A DNA stretch of 64,000 bases from Lelliottia sp. JS-SCA-14 (GCF_035593345.1 NZ_CP141606.1:2480001-2544000), one strand, 5' to 3'; counted from the first letter of the stretch, positions 43,825 through 54,024 are shown. Numbers and translations are program-made. The notes: generated by a model not told the origin, from the letters alone.

Positions 43825-45365
43825 AAATACGCTCACAGGTCGGCATGGTACTGAATCTCGACAAATGCATTGGGTGTCACACCTGCTCGGTGACGTGCAA
43901 AAACGTCTGGACCGGGCGCGAAGGGATGGAATACGCGTGGTTTAACAACGTCGAAACCAAACCGGGCATCGGCTATCCGAAAAACTGGGAAGATCAGGAG
44001 GAGTGGCAAGGCGGCTGGGTGCGCGGGATCACCGGGAAACTGACCCCACGCCTCGGCGGACGCGTGGGCGTGCTGTCGAAAATCTTCGCCAACCCGTCGC
44101 TGCCGGGCATCGACGACTATTACGAGCCCTTCACCTTTGACTATCAGGACTTGCACCGGGCGCCGGAGGGCGATCATCTCCCGACCGCGCGTCCAAGATC
44201 GCTCATCAGCGGCAAACGAATGGACAAAATCGTCGGCGGCCCAAACTGGGAGGAGCTGCTTGGCGGTGAATTCGAGAAACGCGCCCGCGACCGTAACTTC
44301 GACAAGATGCAAAAGGAGATGTACGGCCAGTTCGAAAACACCTTCATGATGTACCTCCCGCGACTGTGCGAGCACTGCCTGAACCCGAGCTGTGTCGCCA
44401 CCTGCCCGAGCGGCGCGATTTATAAACGCGAAGAGGACGGCATCGTCCTGATCGACCAGGACAAATGCCGCGGCTGGCGCATGTGCATCAGCGGCTGTCC
44501 GTACAAAAAAATCTACTTCAACTGGAAGAGCGGCAAGTCAGAAAAATGCATCTTCTGCTATCCGCGCATTGAGTCCGGCCAGCCAACCGTCTGCTCGGAA
44601 ACCTGCGTCGGGCGCATTCGCTATCTCGGCGTGCTGCTGTACGACGCGGATCGCATAGAAGAAGCGGCCAGCACCGAGCATGAAACGGATCTGTACGAGC
44701 GTCAGTGCGACGTGTTCCTGAACCCGAACGATCCGGCGGTGATTGAGGAAGCGCTGAAACAGGGTATCCCGCAGAACGTGATCGACGCGGCCCAGCGCTC
44801 GCCGGTCTACAAAATGGCGATGGACTGGAAGCTGGCCCTGCCGCTGCATCCGGAATATCGCACCCTGCCAATGGTCTGGTATGTGCCGCCGCTGTCACCG
44901 ATCCAGTCTTACGCCGATGCCGGTGGTCTGCCGCAGACCGACAGCATTCTGCCTGCCGTCGAAAGCCTGCGCATTCCGGTGCAGTATCTGGCCAATATGC
45001 TGAGTGCGGGCGATACCGGCCCGGTGCTGCGCGCCCTGAAACGTATGATGGCGATGCGCCACTACAAACGCTCGCAAACCGTGGAAGGCGTGACCGATAC
45101 CCGCGCCATCGACGAAGTGGGCCTGAGCGTGGAACAGGTGGAAGAGATGTACCGCTACCTGGCGATTGCCAACTACGAAGACCGTTTCGTGATCCCAACC
45201 AGCCATCGTGAAATGGCCGCCGATGCCTTCCCGGAGAAAAACGGCTGCGGCTTTACCTTCGGCGACGGCTGCCACGGCTCCGACACCAAATTCAATCTGT
45301 TCAACAGCCAGCGCATTGACGCCATCAATATTTCCGAGGTGCGTGAACACGGGGAGGGAGAGTAA
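43821..45365 (+). CDS. narY: Nitrate reductase Z, beta (iron-sulfur) subunit
   Basis: A 514-residue ferredoxin-like subunit with four cysteine groups: CIGCHTCSVTCKNVW, CEHCLNPSCVATCPS, CRGWRMCISGCPYKKIYFNW (Trp in place of a cysteine, giving the [3Fe-4S] cluster typical of NarH/Y) and CIFCYPRIESGQPTVCSETCVG. It transfers electrons from NarV haems to NarZ. It starts within the narZ stop and its TAA overlaps the narW ATG. Confidence 0.96.
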   Translation: MKIRSQVGMVLNLDKCIGCHTCSVTCKNVWTGREGMEYAWFNNVETKPGIGYPKNWEDQEEWQGGWVRGITGKLTPRLGGRVGVLSKIFANPSLPGIDDYYEPFTFDYQDLHRAPEGDHLPTARPRSLISGKRMDKIVGGPNWEELLGGEFEKRARDRNFDKMQKEMYGQFENTFMMYLPRLCEHCLNPSCVATCPSGAIYKREEDGIVLIDQDKCRGWRMCISGCPYKKIYFNWKSGKSEKCIFCYPRIESGQPTVCSETCVGRIRYLGVLLYDADRIEEAASTEHETDLYERQCDVFLNPNDPAVIEEALKQGIPQNVIDAAQRSPVYKMAMDWKLALPLHPEYRTLPMVWYVPPLSPIQSYADAGGLPQTDSILPAVESLRIPVQYLANMLSAGDTGPVLRALKRMMAMRHYKRSQTVEGVTDTRAIDEVGLSVEQVEEMYRYLAIANYEDRFVIPTSHREMAADAFPEKNGCGFTFGDGCHGSDTKFNLFNSQRIDAINISEVREHGEGE

Positions 45366-46060
45366 TGCGCATTCTGAAAATTATCGCCCTGCTCATTGAA
45401 TACCCGGACGAGCTGCTTTGGGAGAGTCGCGACGAAGCCCTCTCCCTGATCGCCCAGGATGCGCCGCAGCTGCTGCCGTTTGCGCAGCAGCATCTCGGCG
45501 CGGCGCTGCTCGATAAACAGGCGCAGTGGTGTGAGGTGTTCGAGCGCGGGCGCGCGACGTCGCTCCTGCTGTTCGAGCATGTTCATGCGGAGTCCCGCGA
45601 TCGCGGCCAGGCGATGGTCGATCTGATGGGCCAGTACGAGAAAGCCGGTTTAGCCCTCGACTGCCGTGAGCTGCCGGACTATCTGCCGCTCTATCTGGAG
45701 TATCTGAGTATCATTTCTGACGATGAGGCGCGCGAGGGTTTGCAGAACGTCGCGCCGATTCTGGCGCTGATCGGCGGGCGGCTAAAACAACGCGATGTGC
45801 CGCAGTATCAGCTGTTTGACGCCCTGCTGGCGCTTGCGGCCAGCAAGCTGACAAGTGACAGCGTCACGAAACAGGTCGCGACGGAACAGCGGGATGACAC
45901 CCGTCAGGCGCTGGACGCCGTGTGGGAAGAGGAACAGGTCAAGTTTATCGAGGACAACGCCACGGCGTGCGACAGTTCGCCGATGCAGCAATATCAACGA
46001 CGCTTTAGCCAGGACGTCGCGCCTCAGTACGTGGACGTCAGCGCCGGAGGCCCGAAATGA
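45365..46060 (+). CDS. narW: Nitrate reductase Z assembly chaperone (delta)
   Basis: A 231-residue NarJ/NarW chaperone. [19 protein letters not shown] opens it, then [28 protein letters not shown], the conserved [20 protein letters not shown] motif, and a variable acidic C-terminus. It is not part of the final enzyme; it binds NarZ and assists cofactor insertion and membrane attachment. Start and stop overlap both neighbours. Confidence 0.95.
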   Translation: MRILKIIALLIEYPDELLWESRDEALSLIAQDAPQLLPFAQQHLGAALLDKQAQWCEVFERGRATSLLLFEHVHAESRDRGQAMVDLMGQYEKAGLALDCRELPDYLPLYLEYLSIISDDEAREGLQNVAPILALIGGRLKQRDVPQYQLFDALLALAASKLTSDSVTKQVATEQRDDTRQALDAVWEEEQVKFIEDNATACDSSPMQQYQRRFSQDVAPQYVDVSAGGPK

Positions 46061-46737
46061 TGCACTATCTGAACGTCTTCTTTTACGACATCTACCCGTA
46101 TCTGTGCGGGACGGTGTTCCTGCTGGGAAGCTGGCTGCGCTACGACTACGGGCAGTACACCTGGCGCGCGTCATCCAGCCAGATGCTGGATAAACGCGGG
46201 ATGGTGCTGTGGTCGAATTTGTTCCACATCGGCATTCTGGGGATCTTCTTCGGCCACGCCTTCGGGATGCTGACGCCGCACTGGGTCTATTCGTGGTTTC
46301 TGCCGATGTCGCAGAAACAGCTGATGGCGATGATCCTCGGCGGGGTCTGCGGCGTGCTGACGCTGGTCGGCGGTGCGGGGCTGCTGGTGAGGCGCTTAAC
46401 CAATCCGCGTATTCGCGCGACCTCTTCGACGGCGGATATCCTGATCCTCTGCGTGCTGCTGGTGCAGTGTATTCTCGGCCTGGCGACGATTCCGTTCTCC
46501 GCGCAGCATCCGGATGGGAGTGAAATGCTGAAACTGGTCGACTGGGCGCAGGCGGTGGTGACCTTCCACGGCGGCGCATCGGCCCATCTCGACGGCGTGG
46601 CCTATATTTTCCGCGTGCATCTGGTGCTCGGGATGACCATCTTCCTGCTGTTCCCGTTCACCAGGCTGGTGCACGTCTGGAGCGCGCCGGTGGAGTATTT
46701 GACGCGACGGTATCAGGTGGTGAGATCGCGGCGCTGA
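46057..46737 (+). CDS. narV: Nitrate reductase Z, cytochrome b (gamma) subunit
   Basis: A 226-residue, five-helix di-haem protein: [41 protein letters not shown] at the N-terminus, haem histidines in [20 protein letters not shown] and in [27 protein letters not shown]. It oxidises quinol in the membrane for NarYZ. Last gene of the operon; REP sequences follow at once. Confidence 0.95.
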   Translation: MMHYLNVFFYDIYPYLCGTVFLLGSWLRYDYGQYTWRASSSQMLDKRGMVLWSNLFHIGILGIFFGHAFGMLTPHWVYSWFLPMSQKQLMAMILGGVCGVLTLVGGAGLLVRRLTNPRIRATSSTADILILCVLLVQCILGLATIPFSAQHPDGSEMLKLVDWAQAVVTFHGGASAHLDGVAYIFRVHLVLGMTIFLLFPFTRLVHVWSAPVEYLTRRYQVVRSRR

Positions 46738-46741
46738 TTGC

Positions 46742-46828
46742 GCCGGATGGCGCTGCGCTTATCCGGCCTACGGTTTAGTTTGTTCGCTTTGTTTTGTAGG
46801 TCGGGTAAGGCGAAGCCGCCACCCGACA
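46742..46828. repeat. REP pair (BIME) between narV and nhoA
   Basis: First unit: GCCGGAT (46742-46748) and ATCCGGC (46761-46767) around GGCGCTGCGCTT. Second unit: GTCGGGT (46800-46806) and ACCCGAC (46821-46827) around AAGGCGAAGCCGCC. The two are in opposite orientation, as in bacterial interspersed mosaic elements, and lie between convergent genes. Confidence 0.85.
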
Positions 46829-46835
46829 TTGACCG

Positions 46836-47681
46836 CTATTTCCCCGCTTCCGGATGGGTATCAAACCCCGCCATCACCGCCGTTAATTCCGTCAATGAAA
46901 ACCCGTGTTTCGGATCATCCACACCCAGCCCAAAACGCTCCTGCATCACGACATACAACGCACTGGCATCCGGCAGATTGACCGTTTCCACAGCGCGAGC
47001 GCCCTGCCAGTGGGTAAAGTGGTAGTTGGTCAGCGTCAGCTTGCCGCCGTCCGGCAGGTGACGACACATCAGAAGATGGTGGCGGAAATGGGACTGCGGC
47101 CAGTGGGCGGACCAGAAGTTGCCCATCACGTAATCGGTGAAATACTGCGTCGCCAGGTCGAAATGGTACATCGACTGCCAGTGCTCATGATGGCGGAACT
47201 GCAACACCCAGTCGTTATTCTCGTTCATCAGACGATAAACGCCGTGCGGCGTCGCCTGCTCTTCCCCGGTGATGAGACGAATCGGCGCGGTCAGCGTCTG
47301 GCCGCCGAATCCGACATCCGCAATCCAGCGCTCGCCGTTGAGTTCCACCAGCAGCAGACGATGCGTACGCGGCGGCATTTGCGGCGGATTCGCCAGAATC
47401 ACGCGCCCGAGCACGCTGCGCAACTCAAAGCCCACTTCGCGCAGCACGCGCTCGAACAATCCGTTCTGCTCAAAGCAGTAGCCGCCGCGGCGCGCGGAAA
47501 CCAGCTTGTCCATCACGCACTGATCGTCGAGCTGGATCTCGCGGGTCATCACCACGTCAATATTCTCAAACGGAATAGCGCAGTTGTGGCTCAAATGCAG
47601 CGCCCGCAGGCTCTCAATATCCACAGAGACCGGCTGCTGCCAGCTGATACGGGCAAAATAAGCGCTCAGAAATGGGGACAT
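46836..47681 (-). CDS. nhoA: Arylamine N-acetyltransferase / N-hydroxyarylamine O-acetyltransferase
   Basis: A 281-residue NAT enzyme with the full catalytic triad: Cys69 in SARRGGYCFEQNG, His107 in PPRTHRLLLVEL and Asp122 in WIADVGFGG. It transfers acetyl from acetyl-CoA to arylamines and N-hydroxyarylamines in the cytoplasm. Length and position near narV match E. coli nhoA; the yddE gene that separates them in E. coli is absent here. Confidence 0.95.
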   Translation of the reverse strand: MSPFLSAYFARISWQQPVSVDIESLRALHLSHNCAIPFENIDVVMTREIQLDDQCVMDKLVSARRGGYCFEQNGLFERVLREVGFELRSVLGRVILANPPQMPPRTHRLLLVELNGERWIADVGFGGQTLTAPIRLITGEEQATPHGVYRLMNENNDWVLQFRHHEHWQSMYHFDLATQYFTDYVMGNFWSAHWPQSHFRHHLLMCRHLPDGGKLTLTNYHFTHWQGARAVETVNLPDASALYVVMQERFGLGVDDPKHGFSLTELTAVMAGFDTHPEAGK

Positions 47682-47768
47682 AGTGGGGTTCCTTATAGAG
47701 ATATTCCCTGTTTATAAACTATTTTCGCGCATCCACTGGCGCAAAAGTGCTTTTCATCTTTATCCCCG

Positions 47769-50726
47769 TCACACTGCCACCCTGAGCTCCACCTTATCCA
47801 GCAATTTCCCGACGTCGACTTCATCCACGTTCGCCCCCTGCAAAAAGGCCGTCGAGTAGGTTTTCCAGACCCCGGATTGCAGGAAGAGAATAAACAGATC
47901 CCGGTTGAGATGATTCTCGTTGACCATCATCACCATAATATTCAGCGCCTCTGAAAGTCGTTTCCCCGGTTTATATGGGCGGTCGGCCGCGGTCAGCGCT
48001 TCGAACACATCGGCAATCGCCATCATCCTGACCGGAATGCTCATCTGCTCTTCGCGCAGCTGATAAGGATACCCTTTCCCGTCCATGCGCTCGTGATGGC
48101 CGCCGGCGATCACCGGCACATTAGCCATAGTTCGTGGGAAAGGCAGTTTTTTGAGCATGATGATGGTCTGCATGATGTGCTCGTTGATTTTGTAGCGCTC
48201 CTCGTCCGTGAGCGTGCCTCTGCGGATCGACAGGTTGTAAATCTCACCATAGTTGTAGAGATGCTCGGGCTCCCGCAGCCGGAACTGGTAGCTTTCTGGC
48301 AGATGACTTTTGGTATCACGGTAAACCACGTGCTCTTCTTTATCGGCAAGGATGGGCTCTTGCACGGGCAGCGGTTGTGCGGGCTGACGGGTTTTGCGCG
48401 CCAGCTCGGCGCTGGAAACGCCCGCGGTGTCGTCGAGGGTTCGCGTCCACTGATAACCGGCAATCTCCTGAATGCGCGCCAGAGCGCTGTCAGGCAGGAA
48501 CTCGCCGCCAATATTGCACTGTGCAATAAAGTAAAAATCCTCATCCAGTTTCCTAAGCGCCTCTTCCAGCTGTCGATCCGGTTCTGCCAGCAAGGCGTCC
48601 GGAATGCGGCTTCGCAGCGAGGCGATCTCTTTTTCGCGTTTTAGCACCTCAAAGCGCATGCGAATTTCATGGATGCGGTCGTAAATCAGCTCCAGTTTGG
48701 TGGCTTTATCCACCACAAATTCCGGGGTGGTGATTTTCCCGCAGTCATGCAGCCAGCAGGCGGTGTGTAACTCCTCCCACTCATTTTCAGAGAGCGTGAA
48801 ACTGGCGAATGGTCCCTCTTTCGCCTCCACGGCAGCGCGGGCGAGCATTTTGGTAATTTCAGGAACCCTCTGACAGTGGCCGCCCGTATAGGCGCTTTTG
48901 GCGTCGATGGCACCGGCGATCAGCTCGATAAACGCATTCAGGAGATGTTTTTGCTCCTGCAGCAGGTACTGGGTTTCAATAGCCACAGACATACTGCCGA
49001 TCAGGGCGTTGACCAGCTGCATTTTTTTCGCCTGCCGTTCTGCGTTCATCTCGTGGAAATTAAGCAACAGCAGGAATCCCAGCAGGTGGCCGTCGTGGGT
49101 CTGCATGGGGACGGCAATGTACGAGACCCGATGATAAGACTGCAAAAAGGCGCGCAGCGGTGCGGGCACGGCTGTGGGATTCGATTGCAGATCAAAAACG
49201 CCGCTGACAGACTGGCCTTCGCGGATTTGCGCGAACGCAGGCGTACCCCGCTCATCGAACTGCATCGCCTCCATCTCTGGTTGGGTCAACGTCAGGCTTT
49301 CGCGATTAACGGCCACGGGCGTGAAGATATGCTGCGTTTTATCCGCCAGATAAATTACCCCGCCGTTCATGGCGGCGATTTCGGTGGTTTCATTCAACAG
49401 CCCCTGCATCTGCTGCGGGAAATTGTCTCTGGCCGACAGGATGCTGCCCATCGAGATAAATTGATTCAGGGTGCGCTTCATTTTTGCCATCGCCCGGTGC
49501 AAATCATCCACCTCTTCAATGACGGAATGCTCAGCGTCACCTTCATTGAAGGTCAGCGTACTGATGGCTTCGGCATCTTTGCACAGTCGGATCAGCGGCC
49601 TGGAGATCCGCCGGGAGAAGTACCAGACCACCGGCAGGCTGAGCAGCAGCAGAACAAAGGCGATCAGGGTGGCATTGTTGCGGATCGCGTTCGCGTCTGC
49701 CGTCAGAAGCGCCGACGGCGTAGCAATAATCAGCCGGTAGTGATTTCCGCTGTTATCAATATTCACCACCGAACCGTACCAGTCCTGGCCGTCGACGTTA
49801 AACAGCCTGCTTTTACCCGCATTTTCAGCGGGCAAGCCGGACAGCGTATTTAACACCGGCGAGCGTTCCAGCTGGTTGAACCCCTTTTCACCGCCGTTAA
49901 GCGGCGGCTGGCTGGCAATCATTTCATTCGCGGCGTTAACAATGGCGGCCTGACTGCCTGCGGGTAATCCCTGCTGTTTCAGAAACTGAGACAGAGAAGC
50001 CAGGGAGACATCCAGCCCGAGCACCGCCTGCTGGTTATCCACCCGCCTGCTGTAGGTAAACCCGGTCTCGCCGGTGCTATGGAATCGGTAGTTAGGAGAG
50101 GTAATAAGATCTGAGGTTTTAGATGCCTGAATAAACCACGGACGTGTGCGAGGATCGAACGGATCGTTAGCGGCCGTTGTCGTGCCGATGACCTGCAACT
50201 GCTCGTTGAGGGACATCAAGCGTTTTTCAGATTTCCCGGCGACCAGCCTGTTGCTCTGCACCAGCCACTGCACATTATCGGGCACCTGGAAAAAGCGGCG
50301 ATTGGCTTCTGTTATGCGCCGCAACATAAAAAAACCCCCGTCAGGCCAGGCCACATAAACCGAACTGGCGTAGTCGTTTTGGCGCAATATGTCGATCAAC
50401 TTCCCGACGGACAGCATGCGCTGTTCTGGCGAGGTGGCGTCGGCGATCGTCGTACCGGCAAGCAGATTGACGGACATCATCATCCCGCGCGTCACGGCAT
50501 CCAGTTCGGTCGCAACGGCCTCACCGGTTTTCTGATATTGCTGGTTGGTGCTGTTTTCCGTCAGGCGGGTCAGCTGGCTGTAGCTAAACATAACGATGAC
50601 CGAGCCAATAATGACAATCAGCAAGGTAAAAAGCGTCGCAATCTGGAGATGCAAAGGATGGCGATACTTCAGGCGGGACAGTGTATCTGGCAGCATATCA
50701 GGGCGTCCTGAAACTGTGTTTCTCAT
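47769..50726 (-). CDS. Membrane sensor cyclic-di-GMP phosphodiesterase with HD-GYP domain
   Basis: A 985-residue protein. Helix 1 lies near residues 28-50, a periplasmic Cache-like domain spans about 51-350 (FDPRTRPWFIQASKT), helix 2 covers 352-370, HAMP about 370-425 and a GAF-like domain about 430-590. The HD-GYP domain has HDCGK at 660-664, NEH at 848-850, HHE at 877-879 and GKGYP at 883-887. These metal ligands look intact. About 160 extra residues (roughly 677-836) split the HD half from the GYP half. Start uncertain: the ATG ten codons later (50696) has a better AGGA site. Ligand unknown. Confidence 0.85.
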   Translation of the reverse strand: MRNTVSGRPDMLPDTLSRLKYRHPLHLQIATLFTLLIVIIGSVIVMFSYSQLTRLTENSTNQQYQKTGEAVATELDAVTRGMMMSVNLLAGTTIADATSPEQRMLSVGKLIDILRQNDYASSVYVAWPDGGFFMLRRITEANRRFFQVPDNVQWLVQSNRLVAGKSEKRLMSLNEQLQVIGTTTAANDPFDPRTRPWFIQASKTSDLITSPNYRFHSTGETGFTYSRRVDNQQAVLGLDVSLASLSQFLKQQGLPAGSQAAIVNAANEMIASQPPLNGGEKGFNQLERSPVLNTLSGLPAENAGKSRLFNVDGQDWYGSVVNIDNSGNHYRLIIATPSALLTADANAIRNNATLIAFVLLLLSLPVVWYFSRRISRPLIRLCKDAEAISTLTFNEGDAEHSVIEEVDDLHRAMAKMKRTLNQFISMGSILSARDNFPQQMQGLLNETTEIAAMNGGVIYLADKTQHIFTPVAVNRESLTLTQPEMEAMQFDERGTPAFAQIREGQSVSGVFDLQSNPTAVPAPLRAFLQSYHRVSYIAVPMQTHDGHLLGFLLLLNFHEMNAERQAKKMQLVNALIGSMSVAIETQYLLQEQKHLLNAFIELIAGAIDAKSAYTGGHCQRVPEITKMLARAAVEAKEGPFASFTLSENEWEELHTACWLHDCGKITTPEFVVDKATKLELIYDRIHEIRMRFEVLKREKEIASLRSRIPDALLAEPDRQLEEALRKLDEDFYFIAQCNIGGEFLPDSALARIQEIAGYQWTRTLDDTAGVSSAELARKTRQPAQPLPVQEPILADKEEHVVYRDTKSHLPESYQFRLREPEHLYNYGEIYNLSIRRGTLTDEERYKINEHIMQTIIMLKKLPFPRTMANVPVIAGGHHERMDGKGYPYQLREEQMSIPVRMMAIADVFEALTAADRPYKPGKRLSEALNIMVMMVNENHLNRDLFILFLQSGVWKTYSTAFLQGANVDEVDVGKLLDKVELRVAV

Positions 50727-50867
50727 TGATCAGTATGGCATAACCCGGAAATATGCTAGTCGTAGATCCATGATAATTCTCTTCTCAGCCGCGCACGCCG
50801 GATGCCGCTTGCTTTCACCCTCGGTTCAGTCGTTTAATGCCCTATCGCCCCAGTCTGAGGAGTTCCT

Positions 50868-51440
50868 GTGAGCCACTTCCGCCCCGTCGAATTAAAACAT
50901 GCGAGCCGTCTTCTGAATCACGGCCCTACGGTGTTGATCACCAGCCGCGACGAGACCATAAACCGACGCAACGTGATGGCTGCCGCCTGGTCAATGCCCG
51001 TCGAATTCGAACCACCGCGGATTGCGATCGTGGTCGACAAAAGCGCGTGGTCCCGTGAGCTGATTGAACGCAGCGGGATGTTCGGGATTGTGATTCCGGG
51101 TGTCGCTGCAGCGAACTGGACCTACGCCGTCGGCAGCATTAGCGGTCGCGACGAAGACAAGTTCAACGCCTATGGGATCCCGGCGATGAATGGCCCGGTG
51201 CTGGGCCTGCCGGTGATTGAAGAGAAGTGTCTGGCGTGGATGGAGTGCCGCCTGTTGCCTGCGACCTCTGCCGCCGAGAAATACGATACGCTGTTTGGCG
51301 AAGTGGTGGCCGCTGCGGCAGATGAAATGGCGTTCGTCGCCGGACGCTGGCAGTTCAACAGTGACAGCCGGAATACCTTGCACCACCTGGGGGCGGGAAC
51401 TTTTGTGACCAGCGGGAAGATGGTGAAAGCGCCGGAGTAA
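50868..51440 (+). CDS. yddH: Flavin reductase-like protein YddH
   Basis: A 190-residue FMN-binding split-barrel protein nearly identical in pattern to E. coli YddH (ELKHASRLLNHGPTVLITSRDE; MAAAWSMPVEFEPPRIAIVVDKS; LHHLGAGTFVTSGK). GTG start at 50868 with GAGGAG just upstream. The family reduces flavin with NAD(P)H; no substrate is established for YddH. It might supply reduced FMN to the luciferase-like monooxygenases in this window, which is speculation. Confidence 0.9.
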   Translation: MSHFRPVELKHASRLLNHGPTVLITSRDETINRRNVMAAAWSMPVEFEPPRIAIVVDKSAWSRELIERSGMFGIVIPGVAAANWTYAVGSISGRDEDKFNAYGIPAMNGPVLGLPVIEEKCLAWMECRLLPATSAAEKYDTLFGEVVAAAADEMAFVAGRWQFNSDSRNTLHHLGAGTFVTSGKMVKAPE

Positions 51441-51451
51441 ACTCCGGCGCT
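51428..51451. terminator. Perfect inverted repeat overlapping the yddH stop
   Basis: AGCGCCGGAGT (51428-51438) and ACTCCGGCGCT (51441-51451) are separated by only 2 bp. The repeat contains the yddH stop and ends 11 bp before the convergent EF-G2 stop. On the minus strand it is followed by TTTCACC. Probably a shared, weak terminator. Confidence 0.5.
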
Positions 51452-51461
51452 GAGATAACAA

Positions 51462-53564
51462 CTACCCTTTCGCGCGGCTGGCAATAATGTCGTCCGCCAC
51501 GTTGCGCGGCGCTTCGGCGTAATGGTGGAACTCCATGCTGTAGGTTGCCCGGCCCTGCGACATGGATCGCAATGTGGTCGCATAACCAAACATCTCAGCC
51601 AGCGGGACGTCAGCGCGAATAATCTGGCTGCCGAACCGCTCTTCCATGCCCTGCACCATTCCGCGGCGAGAAGAGAGATCGCCCATAATGTTCCCGGCGT
51701 ACTCTTCCGGCGTTTCCACCTCGACGTGCATCACCGGTTCCAGAATCGCCGGATCCGCTTTGCGCGCGCCGTCTTTAAAGCCGAAGATCGCCGCCATGCG
51801 GAAGGCCATTTCCGAGGAGTCGACGTCGTGATACGAACCAAACGTCAGGGTCGCTTTCACGTCCACCACCGGATAACCCGCCAGCACGCCGCTGTTCATG
51901 GCTTCGCGCAGGCCTTTTTCCACAGACGGAATATACTCGCGCGGCACCACGCCGCCTTTGGTGGCATCTTCAAATTTAAAGCCGCTGCCAGGCTCCAGGG
52001 GTTCGAGGCTCAGAACCACATGCCCGTACTGCCCTTTCCCGCCGGACTGGCGCACAAATTTACCTTCGATCTCTTTCACCGCTTTGCGTAGCGTCTCGCG
52101 ATAGGTCACCTGCGGGCGGCCAATGTTCGCTTCGACGCCAAACTCGCGCTTCATGCGGTCGACGATAATTTCCAGATGCAGCTCGCCCATCCCGGAGATG
52201 ATCGTCTGGCCTGACTCCTCGTCCGTGTGCAGGCGGAACGACGGATCTTCTGCCGCCAGACGCTGCAGCGCGATCCCCATTTTCTCCTGATCGGCCTTGG
52301 TTTTCGGCTCAATCGCCAGGGAAATGACCGGGTCCGGGAACTCCATGCGCTCAAGCGTGATCAGGTGATCCGGATCGCTCAGGGTGTCACCCGTCGTGAC
52401 ATCTTTCAGCCCGACGCAGGCGGCGATATCCCCCGCGCGCAGTTCATCGACTTCATGACGGTCGTTGGCATGCATCTGCACGATACGTCCGATACGCTCT
52501 TTCTTGCCTTTCACCGGGTTGTAGACCGCATCGCCTTTTCTCAGCACGCCGGAATAGACGCGGATAAAGGTCAGCTGGCCAACGTACGGGTCGGTCATCA
52601 GCTTGAACGCCAGCGCCGAGAAGGGTTCGTCATCGCTCGGATGGCGCTCGGCGTGTTGCCCTTTTTCGTCCACGCCATCAATGGCCGGAACGTCGAGGGG
52701 CGACGGCATCAGTTCGACAACCGCGTCGAGCATGCGCTGCACGCCTTTGTTTTTAAAGGCACTCCCGCACAGCATCGGTTGGATCTCGCCTTTGATGGTG
52801 CGCTGGCGCAGCCCGTCGATGATTTCGGCTTCGTCCAGATCGCCCGTTTCCAGGTATTTATCCATCAGCGCGTCCGTGGCTTCCGCCGCGGCGGAGACCA
52901 TTTTTTCCCGCCAGATCTTCGCGGTGCTCAGCAGATCGTCCGGCACAGGACCGTAGCTAAAGGTCATGCCCTGCGTCGCGTCGTCCCACAAAATGGCGCG
53001 CATTTTAATGAGATCGACCACGCCGGTGAAGTGCTCTTCTGCGCCGACAGGAATGACAATCGGCACCGGATTGGCCTTCAGGCGGTCAATCATCATCTGT
53101 ACCACGCGGAAGAAATCGGCTCCCGGGCGGTCCATTTTGTTGACGAACGCCAGGCGCGGGACGTGATATTTATTCGCCTGCCGCCAGACGGTTTCCGACT
53201 GCGGCTGCACGCCGCCGACGGAGTCATAGACCATCACCGCGCCGTCAAGGACGCGCATGGATCGTTCCACTTCGATGGTGAAATCCACGTGCCCTGGGGT
53301 GTCGATAATGTTGATCCGGTGCGGTTCAAAATTACGATCCATGCCAGGCCAGAAAGCGCTCACGGCGGCGGACGTAATCGTGATTCCGCGCTCTTGCTCC
53401 TGCGCCATCCAGTCAGTTGTTGCCGCGCCATCGTGGACTTCACCCAGTTTGTGGCTCATTCCGGTGTAAAACAGAATGCGCTCGGTGGTGGTCGTTTTAC
53501 CGGCATCGATATGCGCGGAGATACCGATGTTGCGATAACGTTCGAGGGGGACGGGTCGGGGCAT
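51462..53564 (-). CDS. Second translation elongation factor G (EF-G paralogue)
   Basis: A 700-residue complete EF-G. G1 [21 protein letters not shown]2 [12 protein letters not shown]3 [16 protein letters not shown]4 NKMDRPGAD. Domain II includes [18 protein letters not shown], domain [25 protein letters not shown], domain [18 protein letters not shown], domain [14 protein letters not shown]. It stands alone, far from the rpsL-rpsG-tuf context, with a divergent ArsR-type gene. It is a paralogue of the essential fusA, possibly specialised for translocation or recycling under stress. Function inferred only at the EF-G level. Confidence 0.9.
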   Translation of the reverse strand: MPRPVPLERYRNIGISAHIDAGKTTTTERILFYTGMSHKLGEVHDGAATTDWMAQEQERGITITSAAVSAFWPGMDRNFEPHRINIIDTPGHVDFTIEVERSMRVLDGAVMVYDSVGGVQPQSETVWRQANKYHVPRLAFVNKMDRPGADFFRVVQMMIDRLKANPVPIVIPVGAEEHFTGVVDLIKMRAILWDDATQGMTFSYGPVPDDLLSTAKIWREKMVSAAAEATDALMDKYLETGDLDEAEIIDGLRQRTIKGEIQPMLCGSAFKNKGVQRMLDAVVELMPSPLDVPAIDGVDEKGQHAERHPSDDEPFSALAFKLMTDPYVGQLTFIRVYSGVLRKGDAVYNPVKGKKERIGRIVQMHANDRHEVDELRAGDIAACVGLKDVTTGDTLSDPDHLITLERMEFPDPVISLAIEPKTKADQEKMGIALQRLAAEDPSFRLHTDEESGQTIISGMGELHLEIIVDRMKREFGVEANIGRPQVTYRETLRKAVKEIEGKFVRQSGGKGQYGHVVLSLEPLEPGSGFKFEDATKGGVVPREYIPSVEKGLREAMNSGVLAGYPVVDVKATLTFGSYHDVDSSEMAFRMAAIFGFKDGARKADPAILEPVMHVEVETPEEYAGNIMGDLSSRRGMVQGMEERFGSQIIRADVPLAEMFGYATTLRSMSQGRATYSMEFHHYAEAPRNVADDIIASRAKG

Positions 53565-53596
53565 GATAAATCCTTAGTCAGTTTGACTTGAGTAGA

Positions 53597-53658
53597 ACGA
53601 CCGGAATGGTCGTCTGTGTGTTCGTCTGCTATAATAGTCCTATTGTACGAGTATATAC
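53597..53658. promoter_or_regulatory. EF-G2/ArsR-type divergent control region with inverted repeats
   Basis: ACGACC (53597-53602) and GGTCGT (53608-53613) form an inverted repeat with GGAAT between, 33 bp upstream of the EF-G2 start. Further on come AATAG-TC-CTATT (about 53633-53644) and the palindrome GTATATAC (53651-53658). One or more may be operators for the small ArsR-type regulator. I cannot assign promoters with confidence. Confidence 0.4.
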
Positions 53659-53724
53659 GAACTATTTTTTTAAGGATGGGCCTATCATTAAGATAGCTCA
53701 CCTTCCCGCTAACCCAGGAAGTCT

Positions 53725-54024
53725 ATGATCGCCAACCACCCCGAACCTGAACAAATCACGCTGGAAAATGTGCTGTTAGCCCTCGGCAACCCGCTGCGAC
53801 TGGAGATCCTCCGCCTGCTCGCCGACGGCAGCGAACTGAGCTGCAACGCCCTGCGTCCGGAAGAAATAGCCAAATCGACAATGACCCACCACTGGCGCGT
53901 CCTGCGTGACAGCGGCGTGATCTGGCAGCGCCCGCAGGGACGCGAGAATATGATTTCGTTGCGAAGAGAAGACCTGGACGCCCGTTTTCCGGGGCTGTTA
54001 GATACGTTGTTGCGGGTGATGTAG
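53725..54024 (+). CDS. Small ArsR-type winged-helix regulator
   Basis: A 99-residue protein that is all winged helix: ENVLLALGNPLRLEILRLLADGSELSCNALRPEEIAKSTMTHHWRVLRDSGVIWQRPQGRENMISLRREDLDARFPG. The STMTHHWRVLRDSGVI stretch is the recognition helix and wing. The single cysteine in ELSCNAL and absence of an ELCVCDL-type motif argue against metalloid sensing. It starts after AGGAAG at 53725 and diverges from EF-G2, which it may regulate (inference). Confidence 0.82.
   Translation: MIANHPEPEQITLENVLLALGNPLRLEILRLLADGSELSCNALRPEEIAKSTMTHHWRVLRDSGVIWQRPQGRENMISLRREDLDARFPGLLDTLLRVM

Noticed and set aside
46738..47025. 95-codon frame downstream of narV
   Set aside because: It consists of REP sequence and antisense nhoA; not a gene.
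52227..53591. 454-codon open frame antisense to EF-G2
   Set aside because: It lies fully opposite a conserved EF-G gene and its translation shows no family pattern; a codon-bias shadow.
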